Translations under genes and position numbers: made by a program
Origin: Sceloporus undulatus
Lineage: Eukaryota; Chordata; Lepidosauria; Squamata; Phrynosomatidae
Direction: 5' to 3'
Assembly (NCBI RefSeq): GCF_019175285.1
Contig: NC_056529.1
Span: 21,441,853 to 21,505,852 of the forward strand
Length of the DNA: 64,000 bases
The notes under the pieces: model-generated
Told to the model about the DNA's origin: nothing
The model's database searches: none
The model's input: the letters and a program-made list of their open reading frames with translations, nothing else
Shown here: positions 53,496-64,000 of the stretch, one piece after another
Position numbering within the stretch: position 1 is the stretch's first letter
Layout of the letters: the number at the start of each line of letters is the position of its first letter

Positions 53496-54471
53496 GCATA
53501 TATTTAGAGGTGGTGCAAGATCCCTTTGCATACCGAAATTCCAGATTAACACAGCCGTGTCTGTTAATTCTACCATTATTATTGTTATACCATTTTAAGT
53601 CAGACTTCTTACAAGATACTTACAATAGCGAACAGGCCCAGAAAAATCTGAAAGCAACTAATCAGTTTTATAGAAATAAAAGACAACGCTGAGAACGGAG
53701 CATGGTCACAAAAAGCTATGCAGGAAGGGGGTAGGGTTCAGCATGGTGAGAGGCATACAGTATATTCAATCTGCCTCCAAATCTGGGTGTAATAAGCTTC
53801 ACATTTGCATGCGGGACTTTCCAGCCTCATTAAAAGGGTGTTAGCTTCATTCAGAAACTCTTTTTGAACCTGTACACACCTACCTACCTTTGATCCCTTC
53901 CAGGCTTCTCCAAACAACAGGGAAAAAAAAACATGGGATTCACATTGCAGAAAAACAGATTCAGGGCGGATAAGCAGGAATCGCATCTTAATAGTTGTGC
54001 AACAGAGAAGAGTGGGGGGGACCCTTGTTGTTGAATGAGCTACGGTCAGAAGATCACTGGGGTCACCTTGGAGTTATGGAGTTACATTCAGAGGAGTGTT
54101 AGAGCATACACAGTTCTGCTCCCAGAACAGGCCTGTCAGGCTCCAAGGCTTTCTCAGTTTCACCGACAGAAATCAGGCCGGTGTTTCTTCCCTGACTAAA
54201 TTGTTCCTTTCTCTGGAGGCAACATAGCAACAGCCGCACAAACAACAATAGGGTTGCAAAACTCTTCCTTCTGCTAGCAATGCATCTCAACAGCCATCTT
54301 CGCGAGAGACACACCCAGGATGTTAACTGCTTTTCCTCTGGCACTTCTCAGACTTTCTAACCAAGCAAAGAGCCTGCTTTGTATATATTTCATATTGTGT
54401 ATAAACACACACACACACAGAGTATATCTCATATGTGTGTGTATATACTCTCTTCAGATTGTATCGTATGT

Positions 54472-54605
54472 ATTTGTTGTTCTGTGACTTCAGGTCAACC
54501 TTAAGGTGGACCTATCACAAGGTTTTCTGGGGCTGAGCATGGAATCAAATCCTGGTCTCCAGAGTTGTAGATCAATGCTCAAACCACTATACTTTGTTGG
54601 CTGTC
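54472..54605 (-). mobile_element. tRNA-derived SINE fragment
   Basis: Plus strand ttgttctgtgacttcaggtc, then aaatcctggtctccagagtt and aaaccactatactttgttgg: the complement of tail, box B and head. Confidence 0.65.
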
Positions 54606-54672
54606 GTGTGTGTATACACACACACACACACATATGTATATATTTATATATGTATATATTTTATACATATAC
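54602..54672. repeat. (CA)n(TA)n microsatellite between two SINEs
   Basis: A cacaca run, then tatata-type text. Confidence 0.85.
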
Positions 54673-54674
54673 TA

Positions 54675-54900
54675 AGAGCCAGTGTGGTGTAGTGGTTTGA
54701 GTGTTGGACCATGACTCTGGGAGACCAGGGTTCGAATCCTGACTTGGCCACAGAAACAGACTGGGTTACCTTGTGCAAGTCACACTTTCTCAGCCTCAGA
54801 GGAAGGGAATGGCAAACCCCCTCTGAAGAAACTTGACAAGAAAACACTGTGATGGGCTTGCCATAAGGCAGAAACAACGAAGGCACATAGCAACAACAAT
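54675..54900 (+). mobile_element. tRNA-derived SINE (Bov-B-tailed), best full-length copy
   Basis: The head gagccagtgtggtgtagtgg and box B gggttcgaatcctgact mark the tRNA-derived part. The body has gtcacactttctcagcctc, ggaatggcaaacccc and aacttgacaagaaaacac; the tail has ttgccataaggcagaaac and (aca)n. Confidence 0.85.
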
Positions 54901-54999
54901 ATATTTCATCCAGATTGCATAATTGCAAGTGTTATTGTCCACCCTTTGCATGTATGAAATGTCACCTTGAGAGAAAGGGGACTTCATTGACTGCCCTTT

Positions 55000-56960
55000 G
55001 GTAATCAAGTTTCTTTTGGGAACACATCCAGTATTCGGCGAACACAGATACAGGATGAACAAGGCTTGCTTTACTGGGACAGACTCCAGGTATGACATCA
55101 CTGAAAAATAGCAGAGGGCAAAGGCAGGGTTTTGACAGAGATTTTGATGCTGTTGGAAGAAGCTAGTGAAGGAAAACAATTAACTGCAACAGTCTTGCAA
55201 TGGGAACCAATTCACACATAGTCCTAAAATCTAGTTGTAGTGGCTTCCTATCTTAATTCAAAAGCTCACCCTCTTCAATTCCTGATTTGTTAGATCAATG
55301 CACTCTGGAAATCTAATGGTTTTAAAATCTGACCCAAATCAATACAGTACAAGGAGGGCAGAGTACAGTTCGTTCCATGATTCTGCAAAAGTAGAAGTTT
55401 TAGGATTTGAAGCCGCTTAGGTGAGGAAGGTTTCGGAATGACAAGAAACCTAATGTTTGCTATGGCTAGACTTCCTGCTGACATCAGTGATCTTGCCAGT
55501 ACTGCAAAGTATGCGCCTGGGGACTGAAGAGAGTTTGAAAAATCAAGTAAAAAGAGAGAGAAAGAGAAAGGCAGACAGTGTACGGTGTCCAAACCAACCA
55601 ACACAGATTGACATAAGAGATCATCACACAGTCAATGCTTCCTGCTTCGAAAATAAACACTGAGGCACTTAGTTATCTGCAGGAAACTTTATCTGTGATA
55701 ATAATGTATTGCAATGGTGCTTTTGCACATTACTCCACTTTGTGTGCCTACAGGTATGCGCCGGGTGAATGACAATCAAAACTGTGCAAGAGGTAGCCAT
55801 GTACTCAATTGAATCCTACAGCTATATGCAACTCCAAGGTGGGTCCGTTGTCAATATTAACCGATTATTTAAAGTAAGTCTGCCTCCTTACTTGGAAGCA
55901 GCAGGATTTATTACCAAGTAGACACGGATAGGGTTGGCTTTGTGCATCTTTTGTTGTGGTTGTTTTTTGCCTGAATATCAGGTAGCCTGCTTTTCAATAA
56001 CATGAGCTATCATAACTCATCCTTTTGAGTTGTATGATTCAGACTCAGATGTCCATGAATGTGTAGCTCCTGATTTTGTGGCCTCTCCAAATCCAAGGAT
56101 GGCTGAGGCCATGGAGGGGCCCTGCTCCGCAGCAGAAGGTGGAAGACTGTGAAGACTGCCACCCTTTGCAGACCATGAAAGGGATAACAAGAGATTACAT
56201 TGATTCTGACTAAGTAAACACCTGGTGTTTAGAGACATTTGTCTATCAATCTCCCAGCACCTTCCTGGTGTCATTTTCGTTTGCAACTGTTCTAACTTGG
56301 TGACTGGCACTATTCTTCACCATTTGTCTTTCTTGACTGTGGACTGGCTGTGATTTAGGACTCTGTTTTACTCCTTGCTTTGCCTTTCTGGACTACTCAC
56401 TTGCTGGCCACCCTCTTGTTTCTTCCTTAATCTTGTTTGGATAAACTGTGAATGGCCTGAACTGGATTAATGACCCGACAGCTCTTGGACACCAACCACC
56501 TGTTTCTGACTGGAGTGTAGGACATTAGCACTATTCCGTCCACCTTTCTTTCAGGGTTTGTAATTATCTTGCCTCATTATCAAGACAGTATGTCCTCAAG
56601 CAAAAGCCAGTTTTATTTTAGAACGCTGTGCCACTGTGAATAAAATATGTTTTCCTGTCACAGATGCCATCATCCTACATCCAAATACCTACAGCTGAAA
56701 CCAAACAGAGAATTAGAGATACACTGCAAGTGCTAAGCCTGCAGAGTGAGGCTGGAGGAATGGTAGGGTCAGCTATTACTTCAGCTGCAAATGATCACAG
56801 TCCTTATTCTGAATAAATGCCAGCTTCAGAGAGAACTGTGTCAAGAGCGTATTTCTTGTGTTTCATGCTCATTGGTCCAAGCCTTTACAGACCCCAGTCT
56901 ATCTACATTCGTATTTGCTAACACACAGTATCTAAGAGAAAGCAGTGCCTGAGGAAGTGG
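55000..56960. other. Intergenic stretch, nothing recognised
   Basis: No gene, clear repeat family or strong motif is seen in this part of the SPG7-ANKRD11 interval. Confidence 0.4.
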
Positions 56961-56969
56961 GTTTTCTCA

Positions 56970-57125
56970 TGTGAAGTCGAAGGCTCTCATGGCCGGCATC
57001 CATAGTTTTTTGTGGGCTTTTCAGAATGGCCATGTTCTAGAAGAGTTTCTTCCTGACGTTTCGCCAGCATCTGTGGCTTTGGCATCTTCAGATGGAGAAG
57101 CGCCAGGAAGAATGTCTTCCATTTC
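56970..57125 (-). mobile_element. Dispersed repeat with hammerhead-like core, second copy
   Basis: The minus strand reads CTGAAGA (57093-57087), TGCCA...TGGC and GAAACGTC (ending at about 57055), parallel to 21496-21533. The right part on the plus strand (gaagtcgaaggctctcatgg) matches the start of the same family. Confidence 0.55.
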
Positions 57126-57149
57126 CATCAGGTTTAGCTGTGAATTCTG

Positions 57150-57295
57150 TGGCTTACGTCACTCTCTTTAATCTCATTTTATTGTATCCTCTGTATTTTT
57201 ATTGCTGTAATCTGCCTGGATTCCTTGTGATTGGGTGGGCTATAAATAAATTATTATTATTATTATTATATTATTATTTATTTTATTTGGTAGTA
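57150..57295 (+). mobile_element. L2-like LINE 3' end
   Basis: ttattgctgtaatctgcctg, then gtgggctataaataaatt and (ATT)n. Confidence 0.6.
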
Positions 57296-57327
57296 TATTT
57301 TTATTCTCCTGTATGATTTTTAACAGG

Positions 57328-57535
57328 GAGCTGCCAGTGCAGCGTTGCGGTTTGAGCATCAGGCTAGGACTTTGGGAGACCAGGGTTCGAATCCTGACTC
57401 TGCTGTGGTAAAACCCACTGGGCAACCTTGGTCAAGTCACGTTCTCTCAGCCTCAAGATCGCAATGGCAATCCTCCTCTGAACGAATCTTGCCAAGAAAG
57501 CCCCAGGTGAGGGTCGCCAACAATAAGACCTTTTT
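57328..57535 (+). mobile_element. tRNA-derived SINE (Bov-B-tailed)
   Basis: Box B cagggttcgaatcctgact, body gtcacgttctctcagcctca and a shortened tail gggtcgccaacaataag. Confidence 0.7.
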
Positions 57536-57644
57536 TTACCTCATGAAGAGGCCAGTGGGGCCAGTTGGCACTATCTAATTACCTTCCTAATTATAGAATA
57601 CTCTAAATAAATGAAATATCTAATAGAGTATCTAATATCTAATT

Positions 57645-57686
57645 ATCACCTATCTATCTGTCTGTCAGTCTATCTATCTATCTATG
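57645..57686. repeat. (CTAT)n microsatellite
   Basis: Interrupted ctat/ctgt units. Confidence 0.85.
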
Positions 57687-57719
57687 GTTATTAAACTTCA
57701 AGAGACTAGGCCTCAGACC

Positions 57720-58800
57720 GGTTGCCCATGGCAACAAGAGGCGGGTAAGGGAGGGGGGCTGAAGAGGAGGAGGAGAAGGGAAAAGGAGGTGGGGCTTAAA
57801 GGCCTCTATGTGTGTGTCACGTGATGACGATCACGGGCTGAAAACCCGCTCGCCCAATCACAGGCTCCTCCTTCGCTGCTGCTGCTTCTTCCCTAAGCCC
57901 CTCCCCCTGTTGTTGGGATACGTCACGTGCGCGGTTGCGTCACCGCCATGGCGGCTACTGCGGCTGCGGCAGCAGCACTAGCAGAACCCTCCCTCTTTTT
58001 CTCCCCTCCCTTTCCGGTGTGGATCCAGCCAATGAGGAGCGGCGTCTCATCGGGCCAATGGGGAGGCTCGTCTCTGTCGAGGGTTCGGCGAGGGACGGAG
58101 GAACGAAGGGAGGAAGCGGCGCTGCTGAACCGGGAAAGGCCGAGAGGAGAAGAAGAAGAAGAAGGAGCGGCGGCGGAGGAGGAGGAGGAAGGGGAGCCAA
58201 GCCGAACCCAGCGCAGCCTCAGCGCGGTCGGAGTAGTCGGTAGTCGGCAGTCGGCTGGGGGACGAGGAGGAGGAGGAGGAGGCGATGGAGCGGGCGGCGC
58301 GGAGGAGGCGACGCCGGAGGTGTTGAGGCGGAGAGGAGCACCGAGGAGGAGGAGGAGGAGAGGCCCTCCCTTCGCCGATCCGCCCGCCGCCCGGCCTCGA
58401 GGGGCCGGCGGGCGGTAGGCAGGCAAGCAGGGCAGAGCAAAGGCAGGCCGCGCGGGAGGAAGAAGAGGAAGGAAGGTCGGTGTGGGCCTGCTCGCTTCTT
58501 GGGGGGCTTTGTGTGTGATTCGGGGGTCTGCCAGGGGCCTCGGAAAAGGGGGGCGAGTGTCTTCCTGGGGGGTGTTTAGGAGGGGCTCGGTGAGGTTCCA
58601 CGGGGGGTCCTCCTGGGGCGCCCCCGTCTGCCTTGGGTTCTAAGGACGGGGTCTTCGGGGGGTTTGGGGGCGAGCCCCCCTTTCCCGAGGAGAGGGTCTG
58701 TGCTTTGTGGGGGGTGCCTTTTTGGGGAGGGCTCTTCCTGGGGCGCCCCTGTCTCTGTGGCTGTGAGCAGGAAATGGGCGAGTGTGATGTGTACGCGGTG
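57720..58800 (+). promoter_or_regulatory. ANKRD11: CpG-island promoter and probable noncoding exon 1 of ANKRD11
   Basis: This is the largest CpG-dense block in the window. It has two CACGTG boxes (57818-57823 and 57924-57929), CCAAT boxes (57853-57857 and near 58029 and 58056) and no TATA. In human the gene next to SPG7, read divergently, is ANKRD11, and its 5' UTR exon is CpG-rich and noncoding, so position and orientation fit. Transcription probably starts near 57.9-58.1 kb and the exon probably ends at one of several GT sites between 58.41 and 58.48 kb. The open frames here (57927-58418 plus, 58047-59102 minus) are repetitive GC-rich translations and are not taken as genes. Identity rests on synteny, not on coding sequence. 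Confidence 0.6.
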
Positions 58801-59300
58801 TCTTTGGGGGGGCTTGCTGGGGTGTCCCTTGTGTGTGTGTGAGAGAGAGAGAGCTTCCTAAGTGGGTCGGTGCTTGATAGGGGTTCGAGGTGGTAACGTT
58901 TCAGGAGGGGGTTGTGTGTGTGTGGTTGTGAAGGTGGTTGGGGGTGTGTGTTTTTTGTCTGGGGGTCTTCCTGGGCTGCCTCTGTGTCTCTCTCTCTGGC
59001 TGTGAGGGCTCTGGAATGGGGGAGCTTTAGTATGGCTTCCAGACGGCATTTCCTGAGGGGTGTGTGTGTGTGTGTGTGAGACTTTTGGGGTGCAGCCTCC
59101 ATGGTTTTATATGTGTGTGTGTATTTCTGTGTGCGTGTGTGGGTGAGACTTTGGACTTCCCTGGTGTGTGTCTGTCTCTGTGTGTTCTATAGATGTTTGT
59201 GTGTGTGTAGATGGCGGTGGGTGAGGTTTTCAGGGCACCCCTTCCCTTGTGCCTATTTGCATGTGTGTGTGTGAGGATGGGGGAGACTTTTGGGGCGCTG
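58495..59300 (+). repeat. G-rich, GT-rich degenerate minisatellite downstream of the CpG island
   Basis: The plus strand has many G runs of four to seven and repeated phrases such as cttcctggg(g)(g)c, tgtctctgtggctgtgag and tgtgtgtgtgtgag. Strong G-over-C bias on the RNA-like strand. Confidence 0.6.
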
Positions 59301-62185
59301 GTGTTTTGGGGGAGCCCTGGGCCTGGGGCCCTTGCGGAGAGGCAGCCCTAGGGAGCTGCCTTCAACATCCAGACAGCAAGCCCAAGCCTTTGGGGGTTGA
59401 GTTGAGATGTCTTCTTGTGCAAAGGTTGCTGCTGGAAGGAAAGAACTCAGAATTAGAGCCAAGGTTTCTTGGAGATGGTGGTGTTGATGGTGAGGAGGGG
59501 CTTTGTAAATGACACCCCCCAAATTGTTTAGTGTTGGTTTAATGTAAAGGTAGAGAGAGAAAGAGGGAGGAAGTGATGGTGGTTTCAGGCCCAGGAAGCA
59601 CCCTTCTACGCATGAAGAAAAAGGGGTGTTTGGGGGGAGACGGGGGGGGGGAGTGCAAACCCATTGGCTCCTGGTCTGTTTCATTGGCCCAAGAGTAGCC
59701 CCCTCCTCTGTGTAGTGTCTGCTCAAGGCCTGTGAGTAGGAGCCCAGTTGGTTGCACAAAGTAGAGATAGGGATGGTGTTCTTCAGCCGCTTTGGGTCCC
59801 AGCCTTGGGAGAAAAGTGGGATAAAAACCAGCCTTTTACTTGTTTCCTGTCGTTTCTATGCTGCCTTTCTTCCCTGAAGGGACCAGGCAGCGCACAGCTT
59901 CCAGGAACATTACAATGCACTTTAACATGGATAAAATTATTATATACAGCCATAAAAAGGCATGACAAACCCACATTTGCAGGGATAAAAAGAAACATCA
60001 TAAACAAATAAGAAGTGTTCAGTCAAACCATGAAACTCGTATCTATCTATCTGTCTGTTTGATTGATTGCCTTCAGTTGTGTGTCTCCTTTCTCCCAGAA
60101 GGGACCCAAAGCGCTTCACAGGTTAAAAAAACACAGGTTGAAAACCACGCAATAAAACCCCCAAACAATTGAAGTGATTGGAAACATTGTAAGATTTCAT
60201 AAGAAGTATACAGAAGTTAAAAGGCATAACTGTGGAGTAGGGTTTTGGGGAGGCCAACGTCAAGCCATAAGGGTGCCTTTGTGCACAAAGGGATGCGGAG
60301 GGCCTAGTCTTTTTTGAAGGGGGGGGAGATGTGGGAATGCGGCTGGAAATGTGGGGAAAGATTGGCCGTTGGAAGCTGCAGTGGCAAGATGGTGCAGGCT
60401 TTGATGGATGATGGGTCATCATTGCCTGGTTTCAGCCACTGCAGACAGAGGCAGGGCCCTGGGAGCATTGCAAAAGCAGAGTTGGTTTGTCCAGGATTAG
60501 AAATGGGGAGGGAAAAGGGGGGGGGGAGAAAGACGGGATATTTGTTGCTGTGGAAATGGCTTTGCCCTGGGAATGGCCATTTCCCATTTCATCATCTCTG
60601 GGTCATTATTCGCCCTGTGTGTGTGTGTGTACTGTGTATAGATCTCTATATCTATCTCTCTGTCTGGCTGAGCTGCATCTCTTTTATTCCTTAATCTGGA
60701 CAATGCCTCCTTGCCTTTTTCTTGCGCTTGCCCTCCTTTCTTTCCCCTGAAACAAGAAATAAAAAGCAGCTGTGTGTCGCCACAGAATTTAAAACCTCCC
60801 CGCCTCCCCCTTCTCTCTCTCTCTCTCTCTCTTCCAGATTGATTACATGTTTAGAAAGGCAAATCGTCTCTCTCTTCCCTCGGCAGAAGCCTGGAGGAGC
60901 TGAGCCCTCTAATGCCCTCTGCCCTTTTCCCAGAGAAAGCAGCTGTCTTGTGAGGGATGTGTGCCTGCGGATTGAAAACCGGCCCCTTCATGGGGCACAA
61001 GGGCCGGTGTGTGTTCGGGGCAGCTTCTCCGCCTCAGAAAAGTTGGGCCTCTGTTTGGATATTCAGGCGCAGGAAGGAGCCCGGCTGCCCCCCTCGCCCT
61101 CCTCCTCTGGTTTTGAGCACAGATCTCCCTTGTCACAAGGAAGGCGGCCTTCAGAGCCCATCGCTCACTGTCTTCTGTGGCTCAGTGCGTCTCTGGGGGG
61201 ATTGTTCCAGAAAGGGAATAGGAGCAGCCGAATAGCCTAGCCAGGAAAAGTCGGGAGCAAGACCAGCCCACAATTGAAAACGTTGTAGTAGTTGTAATTC
61301 CTAGAAGTCGGTCTCAGCTGCGACAAAAGGAGGTGTTTTTGCTGTTTAGTTTCCCCCTTAGCTGTTGCTAAGTTTTAACTCTGGATCCGACGTTGTCAGT
61401 TGTTCCATTTCCTGGAGGGGAAAAAAACACCACTCCTGAAAACACCAATGTTGAGTTTTGATGGATTGCAAATTCTCATAGAAAACGCTATTTTGATTCA
61501 AAACCTGCAAACTTTTGGGGGGAATAGACTTTCCATTGTTGGGGTGAAAATGTGTGCCTCAACTAGGAGCCTTTTGTCTGCCTTTAATGAGTAGCATGGT
61601 TAGGGAAATAAAGCCAGGTTAAATCTTTGACCCAATGGGGATCTCTTTGTGTCCCTTTGTTGTATGGTCAAGAGTGAGAAGAAAGCCCTCCACAAGGCTA
61701 CCAACCTTGGGCTTCTCCCATTACAGAGATGTTCTTTCATTTTGTGAATGTTGTCTCACTTTATAGTTTGCTAGGCATTTTTGTGGTGCAACCCAATATT
61801 ATTTTACTCCTCCCAGAGAGGAGGCATGTTTCCCTTTGTTCTTTAAAGTAGCTTGTACCTTGTGGCCTTCAGATACTTTGGACTTCATCCATGAACCTGA
61901 GCAACATAACCAGTGGTCAGGATTTTTTAAACTTGTGGTCCCAAACACCAGGTTGCCTTAACAAAACTGCTGGTACATTTCTGCAGGCTGAGTTTGGGCT
62001 GCCTTGTCTTTCTGACTGGAAGGGCTCAGAAGAAAAGAAGAGTGGCCCGTGCCGCTGTCTTGGGTGGCTGCGCTTACAGCCCTGTCCCCATAACTGGGGA
62101 GACAAACCCAGTCTCCTAGAAATAGTTCCTGCTTTGGAAGAGTTTACCAGCATTAGTCCTAAATGAACAACATACTAGAAGACAC
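59300..62185. other. Presumed ANKRD11 intron 1, first part
   Basis: No coding exon is recognised. An L2-like 3' word (aaaagtgggataaaaacc) lies near 59812 and other old repeat fragments fill 59840-60250. A (ct)n run lies at 60813-60830. Confidence 0.4.
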
Positions 62186-62187
62186 AG

Positions 62188-62412
62188 CCAGTGTGTTGCC
62201 ATGATTTAAATGTTGGCCTAGCACTCCAGGAAACCAGGGTTCAAATCCCTGTGGAAACCCACTGGGTCTCCTTGGGTGAGTCACATTCTCTCAGCCTCAG
62301 AAGAAGACAGTGCCATCAGAACAGACCTTGGCAAGGAAGGCAAACACATAAGTTTGCCTTAGGGTTGCCATACATCAGAAATGGCTTGGAAGGCACACAG
62401 CAACCATAAAAT
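62188..62412 (+). mobile_element. tRNA-derived SINE (Bov-B-tailed)
   Basis: Box-B-like agggttcaaatccctgtgg, body gtcacattctctcagcctca and tail ccatacatcagaaatggctt with aaggcacacagcaac. Confidence 0.75.
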
Positions 62413-62867
62413 GTCCCAGTGACACACTAGTGATGGTGCTGCAGACCTCCTTGGACCTCTTTCCCACATTCAGATGACATTATTCAGACACATCGTTGCT
62501 AAAATAATTATTTTGGTGTGCAACTTTGTATCTCATGTGAAGCTGTTCTTTGCTTGGGCATTAAATATAGAGAACTGCCAAGGCCAGGCTGTGCAGATGT
62601 GGGATTTCTCTTGGGACTGAGGTTGACACTGCATTTTATATCCGTTCCTGTCTAAGGCAAGGGCAAGATGTGCTATTGGCTGTTGAAGACTAGGAGAGGG
62701 AATGAGAGAGCTGTGTGTAAAGAGACATAAAACGTGATCTATCTATTCTAGGCAGATACTAAATTGCAGTCCTATAATGTGGCCAGGATTGGGGCTTTCA
62801 GAATTGATGCAGATGGCATATATATCTGTTTGCTGATCTTGAAATCATAAAAAATCTCAAACAGTTA

Positions 62868-62874
62868 GGTGTGT

Positions 62875-62946
<72 letters not shown>

Positions 62947-62955
62947 TATATCATA
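62868..62955. repeat. (TG)n(TA)n microsatellite
   Basis: About 20 tg units, then about 14 ta units. Confidence 0.9.
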
Positions 62956-62959
62956 TCTA

Positions 62960-64000
62960 TGGTATTGCTTTACTCTGCATCTTGCAAGCCTGAGTGTCTT
63001 CCTTCCTTCCTCTTTTTTTGCTAAGGAAGCATAGACAAAAACGAACATGCAGGGGAAAAATCAGACCTTTCTTTTTATTTTGTTTTGGAAAATATAATTT
63101 GGAGAATTTTAGTGTGTTTGCTTCTTGGAGCATAAAAGGAACAGGTTCCGTTTCCAAAAACGAATGTCTTTGATATTGTGATAGGATTCTGTTCAGTCGA
63201 GAAAGCAAACGTTCCTCTGCTTTAGTCGGACTGTAGCAGCAGTCTTTCCTTTTTCAGTCAGCCAGAGTTTATATAACCAGTTGTATTTCTTTGAATGGTA
63301 TAATTAGACTGTGTCTGCAAATAGGCTGTAAATATGTCTAGGTTGGATATTATTTTGCTTATTTCCTGTAATTCTGTTCCAGATGTGGTTTGCAAACAGA
63401 TTTAAAATGTGAGGCGTTTTGGGGGTGTGTGTGTGTGTGTGTGTTCTGCTTTAGGTAACACTACTGATTTTAGGCATGTGCTTTTCATGGCAAAGGGAAC
63501 AGGCAGCAGTAATAGAAAAGAAAGCAAGCCATTGCATATGTTAACAGCCATCTGCAGGGACAAATACGGTATGGATGTCTATGGCTACTGAGCTGGGAGT
63601 GGGCTGGAAAGCCTGCAATGCCCTATTAGTTAAACATGATACCTGCAGCATTTTATTGGAAATCCTTGTCTACCGTTGTTCTGTTAAATGTAAAACAAAA
63701 ATGGTATGGTGCACTACCATTGAAAAAAAAATATGCCTTAATGGTTTTAGTCAGTGTTGTTGCTTGAAGCAGGCCCCCAGGACACAAGGGAACTTCCCCC
63801 AAAGCAGTCTTTTTATAAATGCCTTACTTCCTACTCTGCTTTGCAGTGACTCAGTTTCCGTCAAGATTGCAATAACATTTGGGGGAAGTGTGTTGAAATT
63901 TTGTGTTATCAGTCCTTCTGAGCACCCAGACCAGAATAGAAGTATACATCCAGATCGAAAGGTTTTTGAATTGGAACATTTGAGCTTACTTTTTAAAATC
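62960..64000. other. Presumed ANKRD11 intron 1, right end of window
   Basis: Unique-looking AT-rich sequence. No exon or clear repeat is seen apart from a short (GT)n at 63424-63444. Confidence 0.4.

Noticed and set aside
57927-58418. A 163-codon plus frame starting MRGCVTAMAATAAAAA
   Set aside because: It is Arg/Gly/Glu-rich translation of GGA repeats. The human ANKRD11 first exon is noncoding and no known protein resembles it.
58047-59102. A 351-codon open frame on the minus strand over the ANKRD11 CpG island
   Set aside because: It is proline-, serine- and arginine-rich low-complexity text that mirrors G-rich repeats on the other strand. It has no domain and no conserved start. High GC content makes long chance frames common.

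Overview
The window reads as nuclear DNA of a squamate reptile, most likely a lizard. It holds intron-split, CpG-promoter vertebrate genes in a background of CR1, L2 and Bov-B (RTE) LINEs, tRNA-derived SINEs with a Bov-B-like tail, 5S-derived SINE relics, hAT and pogo-like MITEs and long TA/CA/TATC microsatellites. That mixture, especially Bov-B with its partner SINE, is typical of squamates. I cannot name the species. Two N gaps (10 bases at 9955-9964, 25 bases at 49353-49377) show it is a draft assembly.

The gene order is the flipped human 16q24.3 order: RPL13 (minus, start codon to stop 18765-14985), SPG7/paraplegin (minus, 51029-23121), then a large CpG-island promoter at about 57.7-58.8 kb facing right. 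By synteny that promoter belongs to ANKRD11, with its first intron running off the right edge. All five coding exons of RPL13 join without error into 211 residues, and one intron carries the box C/D snoRNA SNORD68. Seventeen SPG7 exons were located. Sixteen join in frame. Exon 11 is recognisable but full of small indels, and exon 3 is present twice.

Layout: 1-14.9 kb is intergenic, with repeat arrays, a Bov-B 3' part, an L2 with an open reverse transcriptase frame, and CR1 and MITE fragments; no CPNE7 exon was recognised. 14.9-20.5 kb is RPL13 with a terminal-oligopyrimidine start and a CpG island. 21.7-51.2 kb is SPG7. 51.2-57.7 kb is the SPG7-ANKRD11 interval, dominated by microsatellites, MITEs and SINEs. 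57.7-64 kb is the ANKRD11 promoter, a G-rich tract and intron.

The genes are neighbours by descent and not a pathway: RPL13 is a protein of the large ribosomal subunit, paraplegin is the m-AAA protease subunit of the inner mitochondrial membrane, and ANKRD11 is a chromatin regulator. The observations most worth a second look are (a) a roughly 1.5 kb insert carrying a second, frameshifted SPG7 exon 3 inside a hAT/MITE nest beside an N gap, probably a false duplication; (b) the indel-rich SPG7 exon 11; (c) hammerhead-ribozyme-like cores repeated in two dispersed repeat families; and (d) SNORD68 with a full 18S guide match. I found no retroviral, LTR or Polinton-like element.
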